64,000 nucleotides of DNA, taken from NCBI GenBank assembly GCA_900545815.1, contig URAM01000002.1, positions 1-64,000 on the forward strand, given 5' to 3'. Under the pieces are notes generated by a model. That model searched no databases and was not told the DNA's origin. It was given only the letters and a program-made list of their open reading frames with translations. The position numbers and the translations under genes were made by a program. Positions 40,614 to 49,555 of this stretch are shown here, piece after piece. Every line of letters starts with the position of its first letter. The first letter of the stretch is position 1. This DNA comes from an uncultured Eubacteriales bacterium. Its GTDB lineage: Bacteria > Bacillota > Clostridia > Oscillospirales > Oscillospiraceae.

Positions 40614-41675
40614 ATGGCGAGGAGAAAACGGCGCAGACCAGAACTGGAACGAGAAGGGCAGATCCGCTGCCGCTACTGCGGCGGCTTCTACAACCCATCG
40701 CTGCCGGAATGCCCCAACTGTGGGCACCAGACCGAGGAAAACCAGTCCTACACCACCGACTGGCGCCACATCAGTCCGGAGGAGTGCGCAGGCGGCTTCG
40801 GCGGCGCTGACCACATGATCCGTCGGGCGGCTGCCTGGCTGGCCGGTGGGCTGGCGGTGCTCTTTGTGGTGGTCTGTATCGCCGGCGTCACCCGTGGGAT
40901 GGCCTGGTTTTCCAGCGGGGACAACCACACCCGACCGGCGGTGGTCAATGATGCCGACAGCTCTGCGGAGCCGGACAAGAGCGGTGACGCTTCCACCTCC
41001 GCCCAGCCGGTACAGGATGCGCCCAAGCAGGAGGACACCCCCCAGGTGGATCCCCCTCAAGCCATTGCGCTGAACCATGACGATGTGACCATGCAGGCGG
41101 GCGAGGAGCTGGAGATGAAAGCCACCCTGACCCCAGAGGATTGGAAGGGGACGGTGACCTGGAGCACCGATGACAAGTATGTAGCCTGGGTGAGCCAGCA
41201 GGGCAAGGTGATCTGTTTCGGCGGCGGCAGCTGTAAGATCACTGCCACGGCGGGCGATAAAACCGCTGTCTGTCAGGTGCGCAGCGTCAGCGCTGCGGCC
41301 GACCATGCCACGGTGGACGCCAAGGTGCAGGAGCTGGAAGCCAAGGACGAGCAGGCGCAGACCAAGCAGGATGACGCCAAGCAGGATGATACCAAGAAGG
41401 ACGACCAGAAAAAGGATGAGGCGAAGCAGGATGAGGCGGACAACACCGACCCGCTGACCATCAACCTGACTGACCTGACCCTGGTGAATGTGGGCGACAC
41501 CTATCAGTTTGAAGTCACCGGCGGCGACGGCAACTACAGCTGGAGCAGCGCAGGCCCCTGGGTAGCCACGGTGGATCAGAGCGGTGTGGTCACCGCCGTG
41601 GGACAGGGCTACGCTACCATCACCTGCACCGATGGGACAGGCAAGAGCGTGAAGACGACGGTGCGTGTGATCTGA
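40614..41675 (+). CDS. Zinc-ribbon membrane protein with two bacterial Ig-like (BIG2) domains
   Basis: The protein (353 residues) has an N-terminal cytoplasmic zinc ribbon (CRYCGG, then CPNCGH), one membrane segment (about 72-92), then two extracellular Ig-like BIG2 domains (about 145-225 and 283-352). These are joined by a charged linker of KQDD/KKDD repeats. This architecture suggests a surface protein with an intracellular metal-bound tag. The binding partner is unknown. It is transcribed alone and ends at a strong bidirectional terminator. Confidence 0.75.
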   Translation: MARRKRRRPELEREGQIRCRYCGGFYNPSLPECPNCGHQTEENQSYTTDWRHISPEECAGGFGGADHMIRRAAAWLAGGLAVLFVVVCIAGVTRGMAWFSSGDNHTRPAVVNDADSSAEPDKSGDASTSAQPVQDAPKQEDTPQVDPPQAIALNHDDVTMQAGEELEMKATLTPEDWKGTVTWSTDDKYVAWVSQQGKVICFGGGSCKITATAGDKTAVCQVRSVSAAADHATVDAKVQELEAKDEQAQTKQDDAKQDDTKKDDQKKDEAKQDEADNTDPLTINLTDLTLVNVGDTYQFEVTGGDGNYSWSSAGPWVATVDQSGVVTAVGQGYATITCTDGTGKSVKTTVRVI

Positions 41676-41703
41676 CCATCTACCTTACTATAATGTATGT
41701 GAA

Positions 41704-41733
41704 AAGGGCGAACCTGATCGGTTCGCCCTTTTT
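41704..41733. terminator. Bidirectional terminator
   Basis: AAGGGCGAACC-TGAT-CGGTTCGCCCTT then TTTT, between convergent genes. Confidence 0.9.
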
Positions 41734-41748
41734 GTGCGGTTGGTTGTG

Positions 41749-42819
41749 TCAGGACACCGCCTGGAAGGTGGACAACATCAGCTTCATCCGGGGCAGTCGA
41801 GTCTCCTCCTCTCCCACGTTCCAGTGCATACGGGCGACCCAAGTCTTGCCGTCCGCCTGGAAGCAATAGGCGCTGGCGCCCTCCTGGTTCTCCGTTTTGG
41901 TCAGGCAGGTGGCTTTGATGCCCTCCTTGCCCACCTGCTGGGTGGACTCCTTGGCCTTGCTGCCAAACTCCTGCCGCAGCTGGTTCAGGACGCCCTCTTG
42001 GGACATATCCGAAGTGCGGATGGACAGGTACGCCGGCGTCTGGGCACGCTGTCGGGTGTCCTGGGCGTGGTAGGAGGCGGTGTGGGTGGCGTAGTCGTAG
42101 CGGTAGCGGAAGGTCTCGGTGTCCTGATCCAGCAGGAAGCCGACTTCCGAGTACATTTGCGTCAGAGTCACCTTCAGCTTCACATCATCAATGGTCTCCC
42201 GCGCGGTGTAAGGCTCGGTGACGCTGGCCGGATACCAGGACACTGGGTCACGATAGCTGAAATCCTCAAAGTTGCTGTAAAGGCGCTTGCCATTGACAGT
42301 CAGCTGCACCCCCTGCCGGTCGTAGGCGGAGAGGAAGGTGTTGACCACGCTGCCCACCAGCAGCCGTTCCTCCTCTGGGGTCTGACAGGTTTTCAGCTGG
42401 TTCTGGAAGCGCTTGTTGAAGTCCAGCAGCACCAGCTCGGTGGTCTTGTCCTCGGCCATGTCAAAGCTGAGGCTTTGCAGGGTCACGCCGCTGTCCAGCA
42501 CGCCGGCCTGGTGGAGGGCGTCCACCAACTTCACGTCCAAGGTCTGGTCGCGGAGCGATAAGGTGATCAGCTCCTTGCTGACTAGGTACTTGCCGGTGGA
42601 ATCCGGGTGGTAGAGGACGGGGATGGTGCGGACGGCGGCGGTGGTGTCTGTTGTGTCATCTGCGGGAGCGGCGCCCCCTTGGGAGCTGGCGGCTTCGGCT
42701 AATTTATAGGTGCGGTTCACGGTCTGGCGGGAGGCGTCGCCGCCAGTCAAGCCGTCACAGCTGGACAGCGCCAGAATGGCTAGGATGACAAGCGCCAGGG
42801 AAAGGGGTCGTCTGTACAT
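41749..42819 (-). CDS. GerMN-domain lipoprotein
   Basis: The protein (356 residues) has a lipoprotein signal (LALSSC, C21). Residues of about 65-185 match the GerMN (sporulation/spore-germination GerM) pattern: PVLYHPDSTGKYLVSKELITL, then LLVGSVVNTFLSAYDRQGVQLTVNG. The C-terminal region of about 170 residues is not recognised. In spore formers GerM helps assemble the mother-cell/forespore channel. Whether this organism sporulates cannot be told from the window. Monocistronic. Confidence 0.7.
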   Translation of the reverse strand: MYRRPLSLALVILAILALSSCDGLTGGDASRQTVNRTYKLAEAASSQGGAAPADDTTDTTAAVRTIPVLYHPDSTGKYLVSKELITLSLRDQTLDVKLVDALHQAGVLDSGVTLQSLSFDMAEDKTTELVLLDFNKRFQNQLKTCQTPEEERLLVGSVVNTFLSAYDRQGVQLTVNGKRLYSNFEDFSYRDPVSWYPASVTEPYTARETIDDVKLKVTLTQMYSEVGFLLDQDTETFRYRYDYATHTASYHAQDTRQRAQTPAYLSIRTSDMSQEGVLNQLRQEFGSKAKESTQQVGKEGIKATCLTKTENQEGASAYCFQADGKTWVARMHWNVGEEETRLPRMKLMLSTFQAVS

Positions 42820-42934
42820 ATGGAAAACCTCCTGTGGGAGAACGTCTCATTCAGATATAAAACTAGTATAGGGAAAAATCAGACGGGAAACAAGGAAGAA
42901 ATGATGAATAAATCAGAATTGGACGGATTTTCTG

Positions 42935-43175
42935 CCGCTTGGGAGCGGCTTCCTTGTGCAAAGGGAGCTGGACAGATTATAACCTGAAGTGCAAACAGGA
43001 AAACGCACGTTCTTTCGTCAAGCTCTACGCTCACCCACAACCCCTCCGGCACTGCGTGCCACCTCCCCTTGCACAGGGGAGGCTGGGGGAGTTTACTGCG
43101 TGCCACCTCCCCTTGCACAGGGGAGGCTGGGGGAGTTTACTGCGTGCTACCTCCCCTTACACAGGGGAGGCTAGA
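42935..43175. repeat. Three 44-bp tandem palindromic repeats plus a degenerate copy
   Basis: A unit starting ACTGCGTGCCACCTCCCC begins at 43051, 43095 and 43139 (period 44; the last copy is incomplete and has a few changes). Each carries the hairpin CCTCCCCT/AGGGGAGG. A degenerate inverted copy lies at 42935-42967. They fill most of the 534-base gap between the GerMN gene and the E2-like gene. No coding role is evident. Confidence 0.9.
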
Positions 43176-43282
43176 CGGTGCTGCGAAAGCGCAAGGTCTG
43201 CTGGTCGGCAAGTCGCACAGCTTTGGGGTTGATTTTTCGCTATGATTTTTTCGAAAAATCGTGGCGACAGGCGGAAAAAGAT

Positions 43283-43290
43283 GGTATACT
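43283..43290 (+). promoter_or_regulatory. Extended -10 promoter for the E2-like/acyl-CoA synthetase operon
   Basis: TGG-TATACT (43282-43290), preceded by the inverted repeat GATTTTT-TCG-AAAAATC (about 43245-43261), which could be an operator. Confidence 0.5.
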
Positions 43291-43353
43291 AAGGCGTTGA
43301 GTGAACAAACGACTGTCACAAGAAAGCGTGACAGAGAAAGGGGAACCTCACCC

Positions 43354-44229
43354 ATGGAAGACAGAAAAAAGCACTGGGGAGATCGAAAGGATGGGTATCT
43401 CATCCGCGACCTGGATGCCATGCACTACGTCATGCCCCACATCTACCCCAACCGCTGTGACAATGAGGCTTACATTTCCCAACGGGTGGATCTGACGGCC
43501 ATCAACGCCTATCTGGCTCAGAAGAACGAGTCGGAGACGGAATTCCCGTACACCATCTTTCATCTCATCGTGGCCGCCATCATCAAGACCATCACCCTGC
43601 GTCCCAAGATGAACCGCTTCATCGCCAACAAGACCATGTACCAGCGGAAGGAAGTGTCCGCCGCCTTTGTGGTGAAGAAGCAGTTCAACGACGGCTCCGA
43701 GGAAGGGCTGGCGTTCCTCCACGCAAAGCCGGAGGAGACCCTGGACACCCTCCACACCCAGCTGAAACAGCAGATCCTGGCCTGCAAGGACGTGAACAAG
43801 CGGGACAGCTCCAGCGACGGCATGGATCTGTTCAACAAGATGCCCCGCTTCCTCTCTCGGTTCCTCATCTGGGTGGCCTGCAAGCTGGACAAGCACGGGC
43901 ATGTGCCCAACAGCCTCATCGCCACCGACCCCTATTACGCCTCGGTGGTGCTGTCTAATCTGGGCTCCATCAAGCTCAAGAGCGGCTATCACCATCTGAC
44001 CAACTGGGGCACCTGCTCCCTGTTCTGCATCATCGGGGAGAAGAAGCAAAATCCCGTGTTTGATGACCAGGGGAACGTGACCATGAGGGAGACGCTGGAT
44101 CTGGGGCTGACCATTGATGAACGACTGGCGGACGGATACTATTACGCCAAAACAGTCCGCCTGCTCACCCACCTGCTCCAGCACCCTGAGCTGCTGGAGC
44201 TGCCCGCCAACGAGGAGGTCGATTACTGA
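43354..44229 (+). CDS. E2-type (2-oxoacid dehydrogenase/CAT-fold) acyltransferase domain protein
   Basis: This 291-residue protein is only the catalytic domain of E2 acyltransferases, without lipoyl or E1/E3-binding domains. The fold-typical strand motifs include FPYTIFHLIVAAIIKTI, DPYYASVVLSNLGSI and the active-site segment IDERLADGYYYAK. The usual HRxxDG reads ERLADG: the catalytic histidine is replaced by E256 while D260 and the glycine remain. It starts at ATG 43354 after AAAGGGG and overlaps the acyl-CoA synthetase start by one base, so the two probably act on the same acyl group. Activity is uncertain. Confidence 0.75.
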   Translation: MEDRKKHWGDRKDGYLIRDLDAMHYVMPHIYPNRCDNEAYISQRVDLTAINAYLAQKNESETEFPYTIFHLIVAAIIKTITLRPKMNRFIANKTMYQRKEVSAAFVVKKQFNDGSEEGLAFLHAKPEETLDTLHTQLKQQILACKDVNKRDSSSDGMDLFNKMPRFLSRFLIWVACKLDKHGHVPNSLIATDPYYASVVLSNLGSIKLKSGYHHLTNWGTCSLFCIIGEKKQNPVFDDQGNVTMRETLDLGLTIDERLADGYYYAKTVRLLTHLLQHPELLELPANEEVDY

Positions 44230-45971
44230 TGTCAGAAGCGATTACCGCCAAAACCCCATGGGTGAAAAATCTGGGGGACGTGCCCGCCCATCTGGATTAT
44301 TTCCAAGGCTCCATGTACGAGGCTGTGGAGCGCATTGCACGGCAGAATCCCAACGCAGTTGCCTTTGACTTTATGGGGCGTTCCACCACCTATAAGAAGA
44401 TGATAGAGGAGATCCAGCGCTGCGCCAAGAGCCTGCGCACCATCGGTGTTCGGGAGGGGGACTGCGTGACCATCGCCATGCCCAACTGCCCTCAGGCCAT
44501 CTACGTCTTTTACGCCGCCAATCTCATCGGCGCCATCGCCAACATGGTGCATCCCCTGTCCAGTGAGAAGGAGATTGAGTTTTACATCAACGAGTCCAAG
44601 AGCGTCACTGTGGTGACTTTGGATCAGTTCTACCACAAGGTGGAGGCCATCCGCCAGAACACCTGCGCCGTGAACATCGTCATCGCCCGCATTCGGGATG
44701 CCCTGTCCAAGCCGCTCAAGGCCGGATATATGCTCACCGAGGGGCGGAAGCTGGAGAAGATCCCCAAGGATGCGCCGGTCATCCGCTGGGACGAATTTTG
44801 CAGCCTGGGCAAAGCCTGCTTCTGGAACTATAAGGTGCCTCGCAAGGCGGATGATCCGGCTGTGATCCTGTACTCCGGCGGCACCACTGGCAAGACCAAG
44901 GGCATCCTGCTGACCAACTTGAACTTCAACGCCCTGGCGCAGCAGATCATCGCCACCAACCCCATGTTCCGCCCCGGCGACAAGATGCTCTCCGCCATGC
45001 CCCTGTTCCACGGCTTTGGCCTGGGGGTGTGTATTCACTCTATGCTGGCCAACGGCGGCCGCTGCATCCTGGTGCCTCGGTTCACGGCGGACAGCTATGC
45101 CAAGCTCATCACCAAATACAAGTGCAACTTCATCGCCGGCGTGCCCACCCTGTATGAGGCGCTGCTGCGCCTGCCGTCTATGGACAAGGCAGACTTGAGC
45201 TGTCTGAAGGGCGTCTTTTCCGGCGGCGACTCCCTGTCCGTGGAGCTAAAGAAGAAGGTGGACAAGTTCCTGTATGACCACAGATCCATGGTGCAGGTAC
45301 GGGAAGGCTACGGCACCACCGAAACGGTCACCGCCTCCTGCCTGACCCCCATCCACATGGCCAAGGAGGGCAGCATTGGCCTGCCCTTCCCGGATATGTA
45401 CTTCAAAATCGTGGAGCCGGGGACGGACATTGAAGTGCCCTACGGCCAGGAGGGTGAGATCTTGATGGCAGGCCCCACCGTCATGAAGGAGTACGTCAAC
45501 CATCCGGAGGAGACTGCCCAGACTCTGCGCCACCACGCCGACGGGCTGACGTGGGTGTATACCGGCGACCTGGGCGTGATGGACGCCGATGGGTTCGTTT
45601 ACTTCCGCGGCCGGAAGAAGCGGATGATCATTACCTCCGGCTACAACGTCTATCCTGGTCAGTTAGAGAACATTCTGGACGCCAACCCCATGGTGCAGAT
45701 GAGCTGCGTCATCGGCGTGCCTGACCCGTACAAGATGCAGAAGGTGAAGGCTTTCGTCATGCTGGCGTCCGGCGTGGAGCCGACCCAGGAGACGGAGGAC
45801 AAGCTCATGCGCTACTGCCGCCAGCACATTGCCAAATATGCGCTGCCTTACGACATCGAATTCCGCAAGACCCTGCCCACCACTCTGGTGGGGAAAGTGG
45901 CCTATCGGGAACTGGAGGATGAGGAGGAAGCGCGGCTGAATCGGAAAGAGGAATGCGCAGGGCGGGAATGA
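44229..45971 (+). CDS. AMP-forming acyl-CoA synthetase/ligase
   Basis: This 580-residue ligase activates a carboxylic acid through an acyl-adenylate to acyl-CoA. The P-loop-like motif is LYSGGTTGKTKGILLT near residue 215; YGTTETVTAS, the YTGDLGVMDADGFVYFRGRKKR hinge and the terminal VGKVAYREL follow (the lysine is present). Its ATG overlaps the stop of the E2-like gene (TGATG), so synthesis is coupled. The pair suggests acyl activation followed by acyl transfer. The acid is not known. Confidence 0.93.
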   Translation: MSEAITAKTPWVKNLGDVPAHLDYFQGSMYEAVERIARQNPNAVAFDFMGRSTTYKKMIEEIQRCAKSLRTIGVREGDCVTIAMPNCPQAIYVFYAANLIGAIANMVHPLSSEKEIEFYINESKSVTVVTLDQFYHKVEAIRQNTCAVNIVIARIRDALSKPLKAGYMLTEGRKLEKIPKDAPVIRWDEFCSLGKACFWNYKVPRKADDPAVILYSGGTTGKTKGILLTNLNFNALAQQIIATNPMFRPGDKMLSAMPLFHGFGLGVCIHSMLANGGRCILVPRFTADSYAKLITKYKCNFIAGVPTLYEALLRLPSMDKADLSCLKGVFSGGDSLSVELKKKVDKFLYDHRSMVQVREGYGTTETVTASCLTPIHMAKEGSIGLPFPDMYFKIVEPGTDIEVPYGQEGEILMAGPTVMKEYVNHPEETAQTLRHHADGLTWVYTGDLGVMDADGFVYFRGRKKRMIITSGYNVYPGQLENILDANPMVQMSCVIGVPDPYKMQKVKAFVMLASGVEPTQETEDKLMRYCRQHIAKYALPYDIEFRKTLPTTLVGKVAYRELEDEEEARLNRKEECAGRE

Positions 45972-46037
45972 TCCACCCCCACCAGCGCACACCTCCCTTC
46001 AATCGGGTGCCGGAACGGCCTGCCTGTATCCTTTCAG

Positions 46038-46075
46038 TACGAACAGTCCCTTGGAAGGGACTGTTCGTATTTTTT
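46038..46075 (+). terminator. Terminator of the acyl-CoA synthetase operon
   Basis: A 15-bp perfect stem TACGAACAGTCCCTT-GG- with its complement, then TTTTTT. Confidence 0.92.
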
Positions 46076-46103
46076 CTGATCGGCATTTGGGAAAGGCGGC
46101 GAT

Positions 46104-46147
46104 CAAAAAAAGCCTTTATAACGGAGATGATCTCCGTTATAAAGGCT
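46104..46147 (-). terminator. Terminator of the kinase-like gene
   Basis: A 17-bp perfect stem AGCCTTTATAACGGAGA-TGA- with its complement; the minus strand continues into TTTTTTT. Confidence 0.9.
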
Positions 46148-46197
46148 GCCGCCGTTTCTGATAGGTAAAAAGCACGTTTTTTCTCCTGTTTGCTGCG

Positions 46198-47286
46198 TCA
46201 ATCCGCAGCCCACTCTGTAAATACCTCCGCCGGCACCACATCGCTTAACCCCACCAGCGCCGGCTGGAAGGTGTCCTGGGCGACCCGCAGGCTGGCCAGT
46301 CGTTCCGCTCGCCCCGCCGGCTGCTTCCGTTGGAACTGCACCTGTAGGGTGGGCAGGGAAAGCACTGCCCGAATTCCCGGCTCTTTGTTCAGCAGGAACA
46401 GACCGCCCCCATGGTAGTTGGCAATCTTTCGCCCCAGGGGCAGACCCAAACAGAAGGGCTGTAAGCCAGATGCGTCCATTTCCAGGTCGAAGCTCCTGTT
46501 CAGGAGGGCTGATGGGATGCCTTCTCCGGCGTCCTCTACCACGATCATAGCGTTCTTCTCCACCTGCTCCACCCGAAGGGTGATGACCCCAGGCTTCCGG
46601 TGGTAGCTCTTGGCGCTGTTGCTGAACAGGTTGTAGAGCAGATGCAGCAGGAGCTTCTCGTTGCCCCGCACCATCATGCTGCTCACCTGCTGCTCATAGA
46701 CTAAGGTGAGCCCCGCCGTCTCCAGCAGATAGTCGCACTGCCGCATCGCCTCTCGGCACAGCCCGGCCACATCCAGCACCTGCAAGGGGAAATTCTCATC
46801 CGCCTGCCCCGGCGCCAGCTGGCAGAAATAGCTGATATTCTGGTCGGTGCGCAGCATCCTGGCGTAGACCTGACGCAGCTGCGCCAGCATCGGTTCCACC
46901 CGCAGCCGCTCCGTCTCCACCAGCGTAGATTCCAAATGGTGAAGGCTCTGGATGAACTGTTGGAGCTGTCCCGTACTGCGTCCGGACAGCCGTTCCAGCA
47001 GCACCTCATAGGCCTCTCCGTCCTCCACCGCCTGATGCAACACATACAGCGTCCCGTCCGGCAATGCACGCTTCTGGCAGATCCAGCTCCGCCCCCGCAG
47101 CGTCATCGCCCCGTCCGCCTCCTGTCTCAGCGCCAACGGCAGCGCCCCATCTTCTTCCAGCTTCGCCGGCCAAAACGCCCGCTCCGCCGCGCGGTTGAAG
47201 TAGCACAAACGATGCTCTTGCACCAGCAGTGCTGGCTGGGGCAGCTCGTCAAAATATTCCTTTCCCGACAGCGTAAATTGTTTCAT
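46198..47286 (-). CDS. Orphan histidine-kinase-like ATPase with PAS-like N-terminus
   Basis: The protein (362 residues) has a PAS-like segment (about 5-60, LPQPALLVQEHRLCYFNRAAERAF), a helical dimerisation-like region (about 105-150) and an HATPase domain: N-box LLHLLYNLFSNSAKSY, G1 VEDAGEGIP and G2 LGLPLGRKIANYHGG. The usual HELRTPL phosphoacceptor is not seen; LHHLEST is the nearest histidine-containing stretch. No response regulator adjoins. It may be a degenerate kinase or an adaptor. The start follows AAAGGGGAATTTGATCCC. The gap 47287-47500 shows nothing else. Confidence 0.7.
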   Translation of the reverse strand: MKQFTLSGKEYFDELPQPALLVQEHRLCYFNRAAERAFWPAKLEEDGALPLALRQEADGAMTLRGRSWICQKRALPDGTLYVLHQAVEDGEAYEVLLERLSGRSTGQLQQFIQSLHHLESTLVETERLRVEPMLAQLRQVYARMLRTDQNISYFCQLAPGQADENFPLQVLDVAGLCREAMRQCDYLLETAGLTLVYEQQVSSMMVRGNEKLLLHLLYNLFSNSAKSYHRKPGVITLRVEQVEKNAMIVVEDAGEGIPSALLNRSFDLEMDASGLQPFCLGLPLGRKIANYHGGGLFLLNKEPGIRAVLSLPTLQVQFQRKQPAGRAERLASLRVAQDTFQPALVGLSDVVPAEVFTEWAAD

Positions 47287-47567
47287 GGGATCAAATTCCC
47301 CTTTCCCTATGCAGCGCTTTCTCCCCGCCGCTCTGTCTCATGACAGGCCGTGCCATCAAAAGCCTTCCCTTGCGCTAGACTCCCTGCCCCGCTTCCTGTC
47401 TTAGGATTGCCCTCTGCACCGATTTCACGCACCAAAATGAGGTTATATTTAGTGTAACATATTTTTCCGTGCAAATCCAGAATTTTGTCGGTATTTGCCA
47501 GATAAACAGGGTTTTCGCCTCTGCTCCCTCCTTTACAGAGAAATCCCCGTCGGTTCTTGCGAAAAAA

Positions 47568-47585
47568 TTGTTAAAAATGTATCAA
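47568..47585 (+). promoter_or_regulatory. Weak Rex-like site upstream of the CoA-transferase
   Basis: TTGTTAAAAATGTATCAA resembles the Rex consensus TTGTTAANNNNTTAACAA perfectly in the left half but poorly in the right half (four of seven). Confidence 0.3.
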
Positions 47586-47592
47586 TTCCTCT

Positions 47593-47620
47593 TTCCCATT
47601 TGCGCAAAATGTATTATAAT
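47593..47620 (+). promoter_or_regulatory. Promoter of the CoA-transferase gene
   Basis: TTCCCA (47593-47598), 16-bp spacer, TATAAT (47615-47620). A leader of about 110 bases follows with a GGTAA/TTACC stem. Confidence 0.65.
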
Positions 47621-47738
47621 GATTTGGGATATGGTTATGTTATGCATCGGACAGCGGCAAGGGTGTCTCCCATCCCCCCATCGCTGTCTCATTTTAAACC
47701 GGTAAGTTCAATTTACCAAAATAGGAGGATTATACTGT

Positions 47739-49082
47739 ATGGATTACAAAGCATTGTATCAAAGCAAACTGACGACCCCCGAAGAAGCCGTCAAGTGCGT
47801 TCATGATGGCGACTGGGTCGCATGGGGCTGGGTGAGCAACACCCCCAAGGCCTGTGACCACGCTATGGCAGAGCACCTGAAGACCCTGCATGACGTGCAG
47901 TTCCGGGGCGGCATCCTGATGTGGAAGCCCGAAATGTTCGACATGGAGAACGCCAAGGATCACTTCACCTGGAACAGCTGGCATATGTCCGGCGTGGAAC
48001 GGAAGATGATCGACCGCGGCTTCTGCTTCTATGCACCCGTCCGTTACTCTGAAGTGCCTAAGTACTGCCGTGAGACCCCCTATCCTGACCGCGTTTTCTT
48101 CGCACAGTGCGCACCCATGGATGAACACGGCTACTTCAACTTTGGTCCCAACGCTTCCCACCTGATCGAGATCTGCAACCGTGCAGAAGAAATCATCATC
48201 GAAGTCAATGAGAATATGCCTCGCTGCCTGGGTGGCTATCACACCGGCATCCATATCTCTCAGGTCACCAAGATCGTGGAAGGCGACAATCCTCCCATGG
48301 CGCAGCTCCCCGCCGGCGGCGAACCCACTGCGGACGAACTGGCAATGGCCAACCTGGTCGTGCCCATGATCCCCGACCACGCCTGCTTGCAGCTGGGCAT
48401 CGGCGGTGTGCCCAACACCATCGGCGCTGTCATCGCTCAGTCCGACCTGAAGGATCTGGGCGTTCACACCGAAATGTACGTTGACGCTTTCGTGAAGCTG
48501 ACCCAGGCCGGCAAGATCACCGGCAAGTATAAGGAACTGGATCCCGGCCGTCAGGTCTATGCCTTCGGCGCCGGCACCCAGATGCTGTATGATTTCATCG
48601 ACGACAACCCCGAATGTATGTGCGCTCCCGTTGACTACGTCAACGACATCTACACCATCTCCTCCATCAGCAACTTCATCTCCATCAACAGCGCCGTTGA
48701 CATCGACCTGTACGGTCAGATCAGCGCTGAGACCTCCGGCATCCGTCAGATCTCCGGTGCAGGCGGCCAGATGGACTTCGTTATGGGCGCATACCTGTCC
48801 CCCGGCGGCAAGAGCTTCATCTGCATGACCTCCGCCATGAAGGGCAAGGACGGCACCCTCAAGAGCAAGATCCGTCCCACCCTGGCACTGGGCACCGCTC
48901 CCACCTGCACCCGTTCTCAGGGTCAGTACATCGTCACCGAAAACGGCATGATCAACCTGAAGGGTCTGACCACTTGGCAGAGAGCCGAAGGTCTGATCAG
49001 CATCGCTCATCCCCAGTTCCAGGATGAACTGATTGCCGAAGCAGAAAAGATGAAGATCTGGAGAAAGTCCAACAAGAAGTAA
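47739..49082 (+). CDS. Butyryl-CoA:acetate CoA-transferase-like protein
   Basis: This 447-residue protein is of the acetyl-CoA hydrolase/transferase family, with the length and layout of the Roseburia/Faecalibacterium But enzyme: [49 protein letters not shown] and [11 protein letters not shown] (E245 is the probable catalytic glutamate). It would form butyrate and acetyl-CoA from butyryl-CoA and acetate; 4-hydroxybutyrate or propionyl specificity cannot be excluded. Codon use suggests high expression. The start follows AGGAGGATTATACTGT. Monocistronic. Confidence 0.85.
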   Translation: MDYKALYQSKLTTPEEAVKCVHDGDWVAWGWVSNTPKACDHAMAEHLKTLHDVQFRGGILMWKPEMFDMENAKDHFTWNSWHMSGVERKMIDRGFCFYAPVRYSEVPKYCRETPYPDRVFFAQCAPMDEHGYFNFGPNASHLIEICNRAEEIIIEVNENMPRCLGGYHTGIHISQVTKIVEGDNPPMAQLPAGGEPTADELAMANLVVPMIPDHACLQLGIGGVPNTIGAVIAQSDLKDLGVHTEMYVDAFVKLTQAGKITGKYKELDPGRQVYAFGAGTQMLYDFIDDNPECMCAPVDYVNDIYTISSISNFISINSAVDIDLYGQISAETSGIRQISGAGGQMDFVMGAYLSPGGKSFICMTSAMKGKDGTLKSKIRPTLALGTAPTCTRSQGQYIVTENGMINLKGLTTWQRAEGLISIAHPQFQDELIAEAEKMKIWRKSNKK

Positions 49083-49114
49083 TTCGTTCTTTCCCCAATT
49101 CAACAGGACAATCA

Positions 49115-49146
49115 AAAGGACGCTGGCGTGCCAGCGTCCTTTTTGT
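49115..49146 (+). terminator. CoA-transferase terminator
   Basis: AAAGGACGCTGG...CCAGCGTCCTTT followed by TT; loop CGTG. Confidence 0.88.
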
Positions 49147-49166
49147 CGTTTCTTGCGGGTTTTGAT

Positions 49167-49195
49167 TGAAACCTCCAACTAAATCTGTTATCATA
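49167..49195 (+). promoter_or_regulatory. Promoter of the candidate toxin transcript
   Basis: TTGAAA (49167-49172), 17-bp spacer, TATCAT (49190-49195); transcription would start near 49202. Confidence 0.65.
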
Positions 49196-49331
49196 CGAAC
49201 TGTGGAAACCCACCGCCCTGCCTCACCTGGGCGGGAACGGTTCACAGACGGTTGCCTGCAATCCCGCACCGGCGGATTGGAGGTGTGTACACAGCCCTGC
49301 GGGAAATCCCTCCCGAAAGGAGGCTGGTACT

Positions 49332-49421
49332 ACGTTACTGAATACTCTGGGCAGTATTGCGAGCATCGTGGGACTCATCCTCACGATCGTCTTTGAAGTA
49401 CGCGCTCGTAAAAAGAAGTAA
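49332..49421 (+). CDS. Candidate 29-residue hydrophobic peptide (type I toxin-like)
   Basis: A perfect AAAGGAGG lies eight bases upstream of ACG 49332, which opens a frame of 29 codons: a hydrophobic run LGSIASIVGLILTIVF followed by EVRARKKK. One membrane segment plus a basic tail is the profile of small type I toxins. No ATG, GTG or TTG is in frame, so the start would have to be ACG (or CTG 49338), or the start has mutated from ATG. The stop overlaps a strong hairpin. A convergent antisense RNA lies just downstream. Confidence 0.4.
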   Translation, partial: TLLNTLGSIASIVGLILTIVFEVRARKKK

Positions 49422-49521
49422 GCCGTCTGTCCGACCAGACGGCTTACTGCATTGTGTAGATACTCGATAACTGCACTTTGCTACTTAGCTTCTTGTTGTG
49501 GCAACTGTTCTGGGTTTCCAC
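49408..49521 (-). ncRNA. Candidate antisense RNA (antitoxin-like)
   Basis: A perfect TTGACA/TATAAT promoter (49555-49528, 16-bp spacer) drives a minus-strand RNA of about 110 bases ending at the 49417-49448 hairpin (AGTAAGCCGTCTG with complement), which is followed by TTCTTTTT on that strand. It overlaps the 3' end of the hydrophobic-peptide frame. Its 5' end repeats TGTGGAAACCCA, also found at the 5' end of the plus-strand transcript. No coding frame is apparent. Confidence 0.55.
49417..49448. terminator. Shared hairpin terminator of the convergent pair
   Basis: A 13-bp stem AGTAAGCCGTCTG-TCCGAC-CAGACGGCTTACT. A T-rich run follows only on the minus strand. Confidence 0.8.
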
Positions 49522-49527
49522 ACCTTT

Positions 49528-49555
49528 ATTATATCGAACCGACAGCGCTTGTCAA
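49528..49555 (-). promoter_or_regulatory. Consensus promoter of the antisense RNA
   Basis: TTGACA (49555-49550), 16-bp spacer, TATAAT (49533-49528) on the minus strand; both hexamers perfect. Confidence 0.85.

Noticed and set aside
43051..43172. CRISPR-like array
   Set aside because: The 44-bp units are directly adjacent without variable spacers, and no cas gene is nearby.
49166..49396. 76-codon plus-strand frame across the toxin-like locus
   Set aside because: Its start overlaps the predicted promoter and it uses a different frame from the ribosome-site-linked hydrophobic peptide; no domain or hydrophobic segment.
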